Shown: positions 55,798 to 64,000 of the stretch, piece after piece | Layout of the letters: each line of letters begins with the position of its first letter | Position numbering within the stretch: position 1 is the stretch's first letter | DNA from: an uncultured Eubacteriaceae bacterium | Lineage (GTDB): Bacteria > Bacillota > Clostridia > Peptostreptococcales > Anaerovoracaceae | Direction: 5' to 3' | Length of the DNA stretch: 64,000 bases | NCBI GenBank assembly: GCA_903789635.1 | Contig: CAIFEY010000004.1 | Coordinates: 27,351 to 91,350, forward strand | Notes under the pieces: model-generated | The model's input: only the letters and a program-made list of their open reading frames with translations | Database searches by the model: none | Told to the model about the DNA's origin: nothing | Made by a program: the position numbers and the translations under genes

Positions 55798-56513
55798 TGA
55801 AGTTAGAGGAATATCAGAAGAAAGAGCAGGAGAGGCTTAACATCGCCATCCGCCACCTGGAGAACGGTGTCGACATCGCGGACATCCATTCGGTGTACAT
55901 CGACGAGTCTGTCGAGATTGAGCCGGGCGCATACTTAGGCCCATGCGTTACGCTTGAGGGAAAGACGCGCATCGGCGCGGGCAGCAGGATCATGCAGAAC
56001 ACCAGGATCGTCGACTCGGTAATCGGAGAGAACGTCCTGGTGCAGAGCTCCGTGATCACGGAGAGCAGCGTCGGAAACGGCAGCAAGATCGGTCCGTTCG
56101 CCTACATGCGCCCGAACTCTCACGTCGGAGAGAACTGCAAAATCGGTGACTTCGTCGAGATCAAGAATTCCAATTTCGGCGACGGATCCAAGTCCGCCCA
56201 TCTGACATACATCGGCGACGCGGACGTCGGCAGGGACGTCAACCTTGGCTGCGGCATCGTCTTTGTCAACTACGACGGCAACAAGAAGTTCCGCACGACG
56301 GTCGGAGACGGCGCATTCATCGGATGCAACACCAACCTGATCGCCCCGGTCAGCGTCGGAGACGGCGCGTACATCGCGGCGGGAAGCACGCTGACGCACG
56401 ACGTTCCGGACAACGCACTCGGCGTTGCGAGGGCACGCCAGAAGAACATCGAGGGCTGGGCGGAGCGCCGCGGACTCTACCGCAAAAATGACGAGAAGTC
56501 AGGCGATAAGTAG
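55797..56513 (+). CDS. stand-alone GlmU-type left-handed beta-helix acetyltransferase
   Basis: A 238-residue protein that matches only the C-terminal half of GlmU. It starts at the linker helix ([15 protein letters not shown]), then hexapeptide repeats, with the GlmU acetyltransferase residues in [24 protein letters not shown] and [14 protein letters not shown]. The N-terminal uridylyltransferase with its GTRM-type loop is absent. It probably makes GlcNAc-1-phosphate from GlcN-1-phosphate and acetyl-CoA; a separate uridylyltransferase would be needed. It is coupled to murC and lies before pth, where full glmU stands in many Bacillota. Confidence 0.85.
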   Translation: MKLEEYQKKEQERLNIAIRHLENGVDIADIHSVYIDESVEIEPGAYLGPCVTLEGKTRIGAGSRIMQNTRIVDSVIGENVLVQSSVITESSVGNGSKIGPFAYMRPNSHVGENCKIGDFVEIKNSNFGDGSKSAHLTYIGDADVGRDVNLGCGIVFVNYDGNKKFRTTVGDGAFIGCNTNLIAPVSVGDGAYIAAGSTLTHDVPDNALGVARARQKNIEGWAERRGLYRKNDEKSGDK

Positions 56514-56732
56514 CATGACAAAGGCAGGACGGAGCGGCAATTCTTCCCTGTGACATTGTTAAATAATAATTAATGGCCCGGGATTGATGAATTACCATTG
56601 ATAATCTGCCAGAGAAATAATATATTAGAATTAACCCATCGCTGCAGGGGGAAGCTTCGGCGCCTCCCTGCGCGGCTTTCGCCTGCCCTGAGGGCGGCAC
56701 GGCAGAAAGCAGAAGTAATATAAAGATAATAA

Positions 56733-56738
56733 TATAAT
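56733..56738 (+). promoter_or_regulatory. -10 element upstream of pth
   Basis: TATAAT in an AT-rich stretch, about 75 bases before the pth start and 18 bases before a terminator-type hairpin. The -35 is weak. Confidence 0.4.
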
Positions 56739-56755
56739 GAAATAATAAGCAGATC

Positions 56756-56796
56756 GGTCTGCCGGACAGAGGGGTTTCTCTCCGGCAGGCCTTTTA
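56756..56796 (+). terminator. terminator or attenuator just before pth
   Basis: GGTCTGCCGGA pairs with TCCGGCAGGCC, followed by TTTTAT, ending 17 bases before the pth ATG. It may end the murC transcript or attenuate pth-mfd. Confidence 0.7.
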
Positions 56797-56812
56797 TGAG
56801 GTTGAAGAGGAT

Positions 56813-57556
56813 ATGTACATTATTGCAGGATTAGGGAATCCGGGGAAAAAATACGAGAACACCCGGCACAATCTGGGGTTTATCATGATCGACCGCCTGG
56901 CGGACCGCCTCGGCATTTCGGTCAACCGGAGCAAGTTCAAGGCTCTCATCGGTGAGGGCCGGATCGGCTCGGAGAAGGTGCTGCTGGTCAAGCCGCAGAC
57001 GTTCATGAACGAGAGCGGGCAGGCGATCCGGGAGGTGCTGAACTTCTATAAGGTCGACCCGTCGAACCTGATCGTCGTCTACGACGACCTGGAGATTCCG
57101 GTCGGCTCGCTGAGGATCCGCCCGCACGGCAGCGCAGGAACGCACAACGGCATGAAGTCGATCATCTACCAGATCCAGTCGGACAAGTTCCCGCGCATCC
57201 GGATCGGCATGGGATCCGAGCACATGGGGAACATCATCTCCTTCGTCCTCGGCGGTTTCAGCAAGGAGGAACGTCCGCTGCTGGAGGAGTCGGTCGACAA
57301 GGCCTGCGACGCGGCGGAGTGCATCGTCAGGAAAGACGTGAACATGGCGATGAACCGCTACAACACGAAGCATAAGAACAAGAAGAAAAAGAAAGAAAAT
57401 AAGGATAAGCAGCAGGCTGCCGCAGAGTCTGAGGATACCCCGAAAACCGATGCAGGGAAGCCGGGGAACGCAGAGTCCGCGGGGTCTTCTTCTGCGCGGA
57501 ATTCAGGCGCAGGTGAGGGCAGGCAGAATGCTGATTCGGAGGCAGAGAATGAGTAA
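56813..57556 (+). CDS. pth: peptidyl-tRNA hydrolase with C-terminal tail
   Basis: Releases tRNA from peptidyl-tRNAs dropped by ribosomes. The catalytic His is in ENTRHNLGF, and GLGNPGKKY, PQTFMNESGQ and GSAGTHNGMKSI are canonical. The enzyme core ends near residue 188. The remaining ~60 residues are a Lys-rich stretch followed by Ser/Glu/Ala-rich low complexity; most Pth proteins lack this. GAAGAGG lies very close to the ATG. The stop overlaps the mfd start by 8 bases. Confidence 0.94.
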   Translation: MYIIAGLGNPGKKYENTRHNLGFIMIDRLADRLGISVNRSKFKALIGEGRIGSEKVLLVKPQTFMNESGQAIREVLNFYKVDPSNLIVVYDDLEIPVGSLRIRPHGSAGTHNGMKSIIYQIQSDKFPRIRIGMGSEHMGNIISFVLGGFSKEERPLLEESVDKACDAAECIVRKDVNMAMNRYNTKHKNKKKKKENKDKQQAAAESEDTPKTDAGKPGNAESAGSSSARNSGAGEGRQNADSEAENE

Positions 57557-60500
57557 GGCAGGAATTACAGGTATTTCCGGAGTGACCGAGAGCCGCTCCG
57601 CTCTGGTCATATCCAGAATAATCGGAAATAACAGGGGGAAGACCCTGATCCTGACCGCGACGCAGAAGCAGGCGGAGAACCTCGCGGATGACCTCAGGTT
57701 TTTCCTGAAGAGGGACGTGCTCGTCATGCCGCACGAGGATCAGATCTTCCTGAACTACGAGGCGAGGGCGAACGACCAGCAGATGCAGAAGCTCCGGTGC
57801 CTGAAGGCCCTGATGGACCAGGATGACTGCATCGTCGCGGCGCCGATCAGCGCGGCAGTCCGTCATCTGATGCCCCATCAAATTTTGTCGGAAAAGACGA
57901 TCCGCCTGGAGTACGGGAAGGACGCCGACCTCAAGCAGATCGCGGAGCAGCTCCGGGGCCTGGGATACGAGCGCATGAGCATGGTCGAGGGGCGCGGCGA
58001 GTTCAGCATCCGGGGAGGAATCCTGGACGTCTTCACGCCGGACGCGGAAAACCCGTACAGAATCGAGTTCTTCGACACGGAGGTCGATTCCATCCGTACG
58101 TTCGACATCGACACGCAGAGGTCGACCGGAAATGCGCTGAAATCGATCACGATCGGGGCGGCGCAGGAGCTTCTGGCAGAACCGGAGCTGTTTAAGAGCG
58201 CGGCGGAGAAGGTCGAGAAGGCCTACACCAAGCAGGCGAAGAAGCTCAGCGAGAAGGCGGAGTTCCTCGAGGCGTCGCACCACCTGGAGAATCGCCGCGA
58301 CCGCCTGGTCGAGTACATCGAGAACGTCTCCAACCTGCAGCTGCTGGGAAATTATCTGCACTACTTCTACGAGGATACAGAATACCTCTGGGACTACATG
58401 GGTCAGGGAACGCTGATCGTCGAGGATCCGGACCGAATTTCCGAATTTTTAGAGACCCGTTCCAAGGAGCAGAAGCAGGACTTCCAGACGATGCTGGAGA
58501 GGGGGCAGATCGCGCCTGAAGACATGAAGATGATGACCGGGAAGGACGATCTGATGCGCGGATACCGCCATCGCCCGCTCTACATCATCACCCCGTTCCC
58601 TAAGCAGGTGAGAGGGATCGGCGAGTACGACGATATCTACGACTACCACTGCCGCCAGGTCCCGTCCTTCAACGGCCGCCTGGAGCTGCTCGCGGACGAG
58701 ATCAGCGCCCAGCTGAAGAACGGCGTCAAGGTCACGCTCGTCTGCAGCACCAAAGAGCGCAGGCAGAATCTCCGCGAGTTCTTAGACAACAAGGGCCTCG
58801 CCTCACGCATCACGTTCGAGGACGGCGTTCTGTCCAGCGGAATGCTCTTCCCGGAGGAGAAATTCTGCTACATCAGCGACCAGGACATCTTCGGCGGGTA
58901 CAAGTCCCCGAGGCGGCGCAGGCGTCACCGCACCAAGGGCGAGGAGCTGCAGAGCTTCACCGACCTGAAGAAGGGCGACTACGTCGTCCACGAGAACCAC
59001 GGAATCGGTAAATTCATCGGCATCGAGCAGCTGAACCTCCACGGCGAGAAGAAGGACTACCTGAAGATCAAGTATGCGGGCAGCGACATCCTCTACGTCC
59101 CGGTCGAGCAGTTCGACATCGTCCAGAAATACATCGGTTCGGAAGGAACCGTCCCTAAGATGAACAAGCTCTCCGGCACCGAGTGGAAGGAGACAAAGGC
59201 AAAGGCCAAGCGCGCCATAGCAGACATGGCTGATGAACTGATCCACCTCTACGCCGAGCGTGAGGTCACCAAGGGCTACGCATTCGGCCCGGACACCGAG
59301 TGGCAGCGCGAGTTCGAGGAGAGCTTCCCGTACGTCGAGACCGACGACCAGCTGCGCGCGATCGAGGAGATCAAGGCCGACATGGAGAAGCCGGTCGCGA
59401 TGGACCGCCTGCTCTGCGGAGACGTCGGCTTCGGAAAGACCGAGGTCGCGGCGCGCGCGATGTTCAAGTGCATCGCGGACGGCAAGCAGGCTGCCATGCT
59501 GGTCCCGACGACTCTTTTGGCGAACCAGCACTACTACACCCTGAAGTCCAGGTTCGAGAAGTTCCCGCTGAAGGTCGAGATGCTGTCCCGCTTCCGCACC
59601 GACGCCGAGCAGAAGGAGATCGTAAAGCGCCTGAAGAGAGGCGACATCGACCTGATCATCGGCACGCACCGCCTGCTGTCCAAGGACGTGGAGTTCCACG
59701 ACCTCGGCCTGCTCGTCATCGACGAGGAGCAGCGGTTCGGCGTCAAGCATAAGGAGAAGATCAAGGAGATGAAGAAGAGCGTCGACGTCCTGACCCTCTC
59801 CGCGACCCCGATCCCGCGCACGCTGAACATGTCCATGACCGGAATCAAGGACATGAGCACGATCACCGAGCCGCCGGAGGACCGCTTCCCGGTCCAGACC
59901 TACGTCATGGAGATGGACGACGGCGTGATCAGAGAGGCGATCATGCGCGAGATGGACAGGGGCGGCCAGACCTTCGTGATCTACAACCGCGTCAGGGGCA
60001 TCAACCAGATCGCCGAGCGCATCATGAACGCCGTCCCGGAGGCCAGGGTCATCGTCGGCCACGGTCAGATGAGCGAGAGCACGCTGGAAGACGTCATGCT
60101 GAACTTCGTCAACCACGAGAGCGACGTCCTCGTCGCGACCACGATCGTCGAGTCGGGCATCGACGTGCCGAACGCGAACACGCTGATCGTCCTGGACGCA
60201 GACCGCTACGGCCTCGCCCAGCTCTACCAGCTCCGCGGACGTGTCGGCCGCGCGAGCCGCATGGCCTACGCCTATCTGATGTACCAGAAGGACAAAGTCC
60301 TGACCGAAGTCGCAGAGAAGCGCCTGCGTGCTGTCCGCGAGTTCACCGAGTTCGGATCCGGCTTCAAGGTTGCGATGCGTGACCTGCAGATCCGCGGCGC
60401 GGGAAACCTGCTCGGCAGCGAGCAGAGCGGCCACATCATGAACATCGGATACGAGCTCTACGCCAAGCTGGTCAACGACGAGGTCCGCCGCATCAAGGGC

Positions 60501-61013
60501 GAGAGCGTCGCGGAGAACCCGGAGGAGACCACGGTCGAGCTCGCCGTCGCGGCCAACATCCCTGACTGGTACATCCAGGACGAGATCCTGAAGATCCAGA
60601 TGTATAAGAAGATCGCGACCGTCCAGACCGAGGAGGATGAGGCGGCGATGTACGAGGAGTTCGTCGACCGCTTCGGAGACGTGCCGAAGGAGACGATGAA
60701 CCTGATCAAGGTCTCCCGCATCCGCCGCCTGGCAGAGGGCGCCGCAGTGACAAAGGTATACGAGCAGGGTCCTTACGTCCTCTTCTCGTTCGACGAGAAG
60801 AGTCCTCTGAACCCGATGAGCATCATCCACCTGAACGAGGTCTTCGGCGCGCGCGTCTTCGTCCACGGAGGCGTCAAGCCGTACATCCGCATCCCGCTCG
60901 TCAAGCGTCACGAGCTCGAGGACGTGATCAAGCTCCTCCAGACGCTCAGCGAGCCTGTGCCGGCCCCGGTCCTGCCGGGCCAGGGCCAGCCCCAGCCGCG
61001 CGCCGGCAGGTAA
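57549..61013 (+). CDS. mfd: transcription-repair coupling factor Mfd
   Basis: Removes RNA polymerase stalled at DNA damage and recruits UvrA; 1154 residues. Domains in order: UvrB-like N-terminal module, the RNA-polymerase-interacting CarD-like domain (KKGDYVVHENHGIGKF), the SF2 translocase with CGDVGFGKTEVA (Walker A) and IDEEQRFGV (motif II), QLRGRVGRASR (motif VI), and the C-terminal TRCF domain. The frame opens 33 codons earlier inside pth, but the ATG at 57549 with GGAGG upstream overlaps the pth stop as in coupled genes. Confidence 0.96.
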   Translation: MSKAGITGISGVTESRSALVISRIIGNNRGKTLILTATQKQAENLADDLRFFLKRDVLVMPHEDQIFLNYEARANDQQMQKLRCLKALMDQDDCIVAAPISAAVRHLMPHQILSEKTIRLEYGKDADLKQIAEQLRGLGYERMSMVEGRGEFSIRGGILDVFTPDAENPYRIEFFDTEVDSIRTFDIDTQRSTGNALKSITIGAAQELLAEPELFKSAAEKVEKAYTKQAKKLSEKAEFLEASHHLENRRDRLVEYIENVSNLQLLGNYLHYFYEDTEYLWDYMGQGTLIVEDPDRISEFLETRSKEQKQDFQTMLERGQIAPEDMKMMTGKDDLMRGYRHRPLYIITPFPKQVRGIGEYDDIYDYHCRQVPSFNGRLELLADEISAQLKNGVKVTLVCSTKERRQNLREFLDNKGLASRITFEDGVLSSGMLFPEEKFCYISDQDIFGGYKSPRRRRRHRTKGEELQSFTDLKKGDYVVHENHGIGKFIGIEQLNLHGEKKDYLKIKYAGSDILYVPVEQFDIVQKYIGSEGTVPKMNKLSGTEWKETKAKAKRAIADMADELIHLYAEREVTKGYAFGPDTEWQREFEESFPYVETDDQLRAIEEIKADMEKPVAMDRLLCGDVGFGKTEVAARAMFKCIADGKQAAMLVPTTLLANQHYYTLKSRFEKFPLKVEMLSRFRTDAEQKEIVKRLKRGDIDLIIGTHRLLSKDVEFHDLGLLVIDEEQRFGVKHKEKIKEMKKSVDVLTLSATPIPRTLNMSMTGIKDMSTITEPPEDRFPVQTYVMEMDDGVIREAIMREMDRGGQTFVIYNRVRGINQIAERIMNAVPEARVIVGHGQMSESTLEDVMLNFVNHESDVLVATTIVESGIDVPNANTLIVLDADRYGLAQLYQLRGRVGRASRMAYAYLMYQKDKVLTEVAEKRLRAVREFTEFGSGFKVAMRDLQIRGAGNLLGSEQSGHIMNIGYELYAKLVNDEVRRIKGESVAENPEETTVELAVAANIPDWYIQDEILKIQMYKKIATVQTEEDEAAMYEEFVDRFGDVPKETMNLIKVSRIRRLAEGAAVTKVYEQGPYVLFSFDEKSPLNPMSIIHLNEVFGARVFVHGGVKPYIRIPLVKRHELEDVIKLLQTLSEPVPAPVLPGQGQPQPRAGR

Positions 61014-61130
61014 CCTCCCGGCAGAATCCATGGCCGCAGCAGACCAGTCTGCCCTGCAGCTCATCGATTTTGTCCCAGACAACGGCAGAAACACTACTAT
61101 ATATACAATCAATCAGAAAGGATTATAATT

Positions 61131-62420
61131 ATGCTTTTTCGTGATATCACCATCCTGGATGAAAACCTCGACGTCAGGGAGCACATGTACGTCGGAACCA
61201 GGGACAAGCGCATCGCCTATATCGGAAGCGAGATGCCGAAGGAGGACTTCGGCGAGGTCTACAATGGTCAGGGCAGGCTCCTGATGCCGGGCTTCTACAA
61301 CACCCACGCCCATTCCCCGATGGTCCTGATGCGCGGCTACGGCGAGAACCTCAAGCTGCAGGACTGGCTCACGACCAGGATCTTCCCGTTCGAGGCCCAG
61401 CTCGACTCCGACGCCGTCTACTGGGGCACGCTGCTCTGCATGGCGGAATCTCTGCGCTACGGCATCGTCTCCACCTCGGACATGTATTACTTCGTCCCTG
61501 ACATCGCGCACGCGGTCATCGACAGCGGCGCCAAGAACAACATCTCGCGCTCCCTCACGAACTTCGACGGCACGCCGTTCGAGAAGATGGACTCTGTCAA
61601 GGAGCTCGAGGAGGCGTACGAGAGCCTGAACGGCGCGGCGGACGGCAGAGTCGTCATCGAGGCCAGCCTGCACGCAGAATACACCTCCGACGAGAATACC
61701 GCGCGCGGACTCGCGGCATGGTGTAAGGACAAGGGCGCACGAATGCACGTCCACGTCTCCGAGACCAGGTCCGAGCACGAGGAGTGCAAACAGCGCCACA
61801 GCGGCATGACGCCGGTGCAGTACCTGAACAGCTGCGGCATCTTTGACGTGCCTTCCATCGCGGCGCACTGCGTCTGGATCGAGTGCGAGGACTACGACAT
61901 CCTGAAGGAGAAGAACGTCACCGTCGCGACCAACCCTTGCAGCAACCTCAAGCTCGCGAGCGGCATCTGCGACAGCGCGGAAATCCTGAAGAGGGGCATC
62001 AACCTCGGCATCGGCACCGACAGCGTCGCCAGCAACAACAGCCTGAACTTCCTCGAGGAGATGAAGACCCTAGCGATGATCGGCAAAGTCCGTTCCGAGG
62101 ACCCGACCGTCGTGACGCCTAAGCAGGTCATCTACGCGGCGACCAGGGGCGGCGCACTCGCGCACGGCAGGACCGACTGCGGAATCATGAAGGAGGGCGC
62201 ACGCGCGGACCTGATCGTCCTGAACACCGACGTCCCGAACATGCACCCGATCCACGATCTGATCAACAACATCGTCTACAGCGCATCCGGCAGCGACATC
62301 CTGCTGACCATGGCCGACGGCAGGGTCCTATACCGCGACGGCGAGTACAAGACCCTCGACATCGAGCAGACGATCGCCCGCACCGAGGCCGCCACAGCAC
62401 GCATTTTAAGCCGTCTCTAG
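61131..62420 (+). CDS. amidohydrolase, MtaD/SsnA/deaminase family
   Basis: A 429-residue metal-dependent hydrolase of the adenosine/guanine/SAH deaminase group. Metal ligands: HAHSPM (HxH), His in HVSETRSEH, His in AAHCVW and Asp in GTDSVASNN. The segment VATNPCSNLKLASG is typical of methylthioadenosine/SAH deaminases, though related chlorohydrolases share it, so the substrate is uncertain. AAAGGA precedes the ATG. It is monocistronic by spacing. Confidence 0.87.
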   Translation: MLFRDITILDENLDVREHMYVGTRDKRIAYIGSEMPKEDFGEVYNGQGRLLMPGFYNTHAHSPMVLMRGYGENLKLQDWLTTRIFPFEAQLDSDAVYWGTLLCMAESLRYGIVSTSDMYYFVPDIAHAVIDSGAKNNISRSLTNFDGTPFEKMDSVKELEEAYESLNGAADGRVVIEASLHAEYTSDENTARGLAAWCKDKGARMHVHVSETRSEHEECKQRHSGMTPVQYLNSCGIFDVPSIAAHCVWIECEDYDILKEKNVTVATNPCSNLKLASGICDSAEILKRGINLGIGTDSVASNNSLNFLEEMKTLAMIGKVRSEDPTVVTPKQVIYAATRGGALAHGRTDCGIMKEGARADLIVLNTDVPNMHPIHDLINNIVYSASGSDILLTMADGRVLYRDGEYKTLDIEQTIARTEAATARILSRL

Positions 62421-62586
62421 CGACAAAACCCACTTGGGCAGATGGTTTAAAGTTTCTGATGCATTCCGCACAGCATCAGGACAAAATGTACAAGTTTTCA
62501 TGCGATCATCCCGCCCCGGGGCTTCCATTATCTCCCTTGAAAATCGTGAAAATGGGTAAAATCAGCGGTTTTTGGGCGATAAGGTA

Positions 62587-62615
62587 TTGACAAATAGAAA
62601 CGTAGATGCGAAAAT
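62587..62615 (+). promoter_or_regulatory. hup promoter
   Basis: TTGACA (62587-62592), 17 bp spacer, GAAAAT (62610-62615) with extended -10 TGC. The gap 62421-62586 also contains a CTGATGC/GCATCAG stem (62457-62480). Confidence 0.65.
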
Positions 62616-62667
62616 AACAGAAGTGAATTTCCGTGATGTGAGTCACGACTATGAGGAGGATAATTAG

Positions 62668-62946
62668 ATGAATAAAGCAGAACTTGTTGCTGCAGTAGCA
62701 GAAAAGACAAATTTTACTAAGAAAGATGCAGAAGTCGCTATTAACGCATTCCTGTCTACAATAGAAGACGCACTCGTTAAGGGTGAGAAGGTTCAGCTGA
62801 TTGGTTTCGGCACATTCGACACACGTGACCGCAAGGCTCGTCAGGGCAGAAACCCGAGAAAGCCGGATGAAGTTATCGACATCCCAGCTTCCAAGGCACC
62901 GGTATTCAAGGCTGGAAAGGCTCTGAAGGACGCGGTTAACAAGTAA
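62668..62946 (+). CDS. hup: DNA-binding protein HU
   Basis: Histone-like dimer that bends and compacts DNA; 92 residues, typical size. [13 protein letters not shown] opens the protein, [19 protein letters not shown] is the DNA-binding arm with its signature, and [17 protein letters not shown] closes it. GAGGAGG precedes the ATG. rqcP lies downstream after a repeat array, a neighbour pair common in Clostridia. Confidence 0.97.
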   Translation: MNKAELVAAVAEKTNFTKKDAEVAINAFLSTIEDALVKGEKVQLIGFGTFDTRDRKARQGRNPRKPDEVIDIPASKAPVFKAGKALKDAVNK

Positions 62947-63036
62947 TCCCGAGAGATTTTTTTGGTGATGTGATTGCCGGGGCAGAAGAACACCTCATGG
63001 CCGCGGAGCCAACGCGTAATTCAAACGGAAAACAAC

Positions 63037-63077
63037 AAGGCTGCTGCATCTCATCCATGCGGCAGCTTTTCTTATGC
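63037..63077 (+). terminator. hup terminator
   Basis: AAGGCTGCTGCAT pairs with ATGCGGCAGCTTTT, followed by CTT. Confidence 0.75.
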
Positions 63078-63079
63078 CC

Positions 63080-63300
63080 GCATTTCCGACTGCACCAGTC
63101 CGCGCGCATTTCCGCCGTCACTGATCTGCCTGCGATTCTGTGGACGCCAGTCCGCGCGCGTTCCTGCCGGCATCGATCCGCCCGCGGATTTGTCGACATA
63201 GATCCATACGCATTTCCGCCGGACCGATTCGCGCGCATTTCCGCCGACACCGATCTGCCCGCATTTTGCCGGTGTCGATCTGCCGGCGTTATCTGAGTAC
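63080..63300. repeat. 26 bp degenerate tandem repeat, about 8.5 units
   Basis: GCATTTCCGCC-type unit starts fall at 63080, 63106, 63132, 63158, 63184, 63210, 63235, 63261 and 63286, a near-constant spacing of 25-26 bp. Units share a GCATTTCCGCC start and a GATCTGCC-like end. The period is not a multiple of three, so it is unlikely to be coding. The rest of the gap to 63477 shows no gene. Confidence 0.85.
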
Positions 63301-63477
63301 GCAGCGTCTTGCAAAGGGCATATCCCCGGCGCGTAGTTTCGCTGCCGGTACTGATCACATCTGCTCTGCAGCTGCTCGGGCACTCCCGTGCCTGGATGCA
63401 GAATACTGTGTCCGCTAAGGCGGGATGGGCGGCGTACAGTCTGATCGAATTGTTATTACCATAGAGGAAAGGAACAT

Positions 63478-63726
63478 ATGAGAATCGATAAGTACCTGAA
63501 GAATTCCAGAATCATCAAGCGCCGCACGGTCGCCAAGGAGGCCTGCGAGCAGGAGCGCGTGACCGTGAACGGCCGCACCGCGAAGCCGGGGACCGAGGTC
63601 GAGCCGGGGGACACCGTGCACATCGAGTTCGGCAACAGCTCCGTCACCTTCAAGGTCCTGGCCGTGCCGAACGCGGTCAGAAAAGAGGACGCGCAGACGA
63701 TGTACGAGATCATCGAATCCGCGTAA
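63478..63726 (+). CDS. rqcP: S4-domain RNA-binding protein RqcP (YabO/HslR-like)
   Basis: An 82-residue S4 domain protein. MRIDKYLKNSRIIKRRTVAKEAC is the S4 start (seen as RIDKYLKNSRIIKRRT), followed by VNGRTAKPGTEVEPGD. In Bacillota RqcP works with RqcH on stalled 50S subunits, adding alanine tails to nascent chains for degradation. GAGGAAAGGA precedes the ATG. The yabP/yabQ/divIC genes that often follow are not present; an rRNA-type promoter region follows instead. Confidence 0.9.
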   Translation: MRIDKYLKNSRIIKRRTVAKEACEQERVTVNGRTAKPGTEVEPGDTVHIEFGNSSVTFKVLAVPNAVRKEDAQTMYEIIESA

Positions 63727-63757
63727 AAAGAAATTTAGGATAATGTAAAAAAAGTCC

Positions 63758-63786
63758 TTGCAATGTCCTTCTAAATACGTTAATAT
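63758..63786 (+). promoter_or_regulatory. rRNA operon promoter P1
   Basis: TTGCAA (63758-63763), 17 bp spacer, TAATAT (63781-63786). A CGCTCT/AGAGCG hairpin (63793-63808) begins at about the transcription start. Confidence 0.7.
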
Positions 63787-63895
63787 AGAAAAGCGCTCTG
63801 AGAGAGCGGGATTGATCCTGCTTCCTGAGATCGCCTATATGCCACGAAATCGCCTCTTGAGCGAATGGAAATCGTAATCATGACTGAAATTCCTC

Positions 63896-63924
63896 TTGAC
63901 AAGCGTTTCAAGCTGTGGTAATAT
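63896..63924 (+). promoter_or_regulatory. rRNA operon promoter P2
   Basis: TTGACA (63896-63901), 17 bp spacer, TAATAT (63919-63924) with extended -10 TGG. It is followed at the start site by a perfect hairpin GTGCTTGCTT-GTGA-AAGCAAGCAC (63926-63949). Confidence 0.8.
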
Positions 63925-63949
63925 AGTGCTTGCTTGTGAAAGCAAGCAC

Positions 63950-64000
63950 GAACATAGAAAACTGCATAGACAGGAAATGTAAGTCAAGACAAAATTTGCA
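63950..64000 (+). other. rRNA leader; 16S rRNA expected just downstream
   Basis: ACATAGAAAACTGCATAG followed by GTCAAGACAAAATTTGC resembles the boxA-containing leader (TTGAAAACTGAATA-type, then GTCAA...ATTT) that precedes 16S rRNA in Bacillota. The 16S gene itself is not in the window. Confidence 0.65.

Noticed and set aside
58803..61112. 769-codon open frame on the minus strand opposite mfd
   Set aside because: It mirrors mfd codons, lacks any family motif, and similar long antisense frames lie opposite ilvD, leuA and other GC-rich genes. These are shadows of codon bias.
63080..63300. CRISPR array
   Set aside because: Units are contiguous, degenerate and 26 bp with no unique spacers; no cas genes are near.

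Overview
This 64 kb window is chromosomal DNA of a GC-rich member of the Bacillota, most likely a Clostridia-type anaerobe. The evidence is strong Shine-Dalgarno sites throughout, a T-box leader in front of the leucine genes, TTGACA/TATAAT promoters (many with extended -10 TGn), gene neighbourhoods typical of the phylum (engB, rplS-rbgA-rnhB, murC to pth to mfd, hup-rqcP) and BioY-type biotin uptake. No phage, CRISPR array, intact insertion sequence or tRNA gene was seen. About 48 protein genes are supported; long antisense reading frames are by-products of the GC-rich codon usage.

Layout: 1-5 kb holds housekeeping genes (engB, hpt, a membrane protein, a PHP phosphoesterase, a beta-CASP nuclease). 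5.0-6.5 kb is a gene-free, repeat-rich stretch. 6.5-19 kb carries an iron alcohol dehydrogenase, a UvrD-like helicase, an aminopeptidase P, bioB-bioY under a probable BirA operator, a PolC-derived protein that has lost most of the polymerase active site, an exonuclease and a Nudix hydrolase. At 19-20 kb is a XerD-like recombinase with two catalytic residues replaced. 20.2-24.9 kb is a compact module (class V PLP enzyme, DAACS symporter, RpiR regulator, TSUP exporter) with paired operator palindromes. 25-27.4 kb is rplS-rbgA-rnhB, followed by a candidate small RNA. 27.7-31.7 kb, on the minus strand, is an SGNH/DUF4358/MBOAT/DHHW surface O-acetylation operon.

32-43.6 kb is amino-acid biosynthesis: leuA-leuC-leuD-leuB (minus strand, T-box controlled) diverges from ilvC and ilvD, followed by a membrane GGDEF protein and argF. 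43.6-44.7 kb is a second repeat-rich gap. Then come an SDR oxidoreductase, PcrA helicase, a YwaF-like membrane protein, ilvB-ilvN, a thioesterase, pyk, murC, a GlmU acetyltransferase without its uridylyltransferase half, pth-mfd, an amidohydrolase, hup and rqcP. The window ends in tandem promoters and a leader typical of an rRNA operon; 16S rRNA should begin just beyond base 64000.

The most unusual items are the PolC-derived non-polymerase gene (15071-16603), the PLP enzyme/DAACS/RpiR/TSUP module, the two inverted copies of a roughly 470 bp element (5.9-6.4 kb and 44.0-44.5 kb), the stand-alone GlmU acetyltransferase, and a family of degenerate intergenic tandem arrays with periods of 23 to 49 bp.
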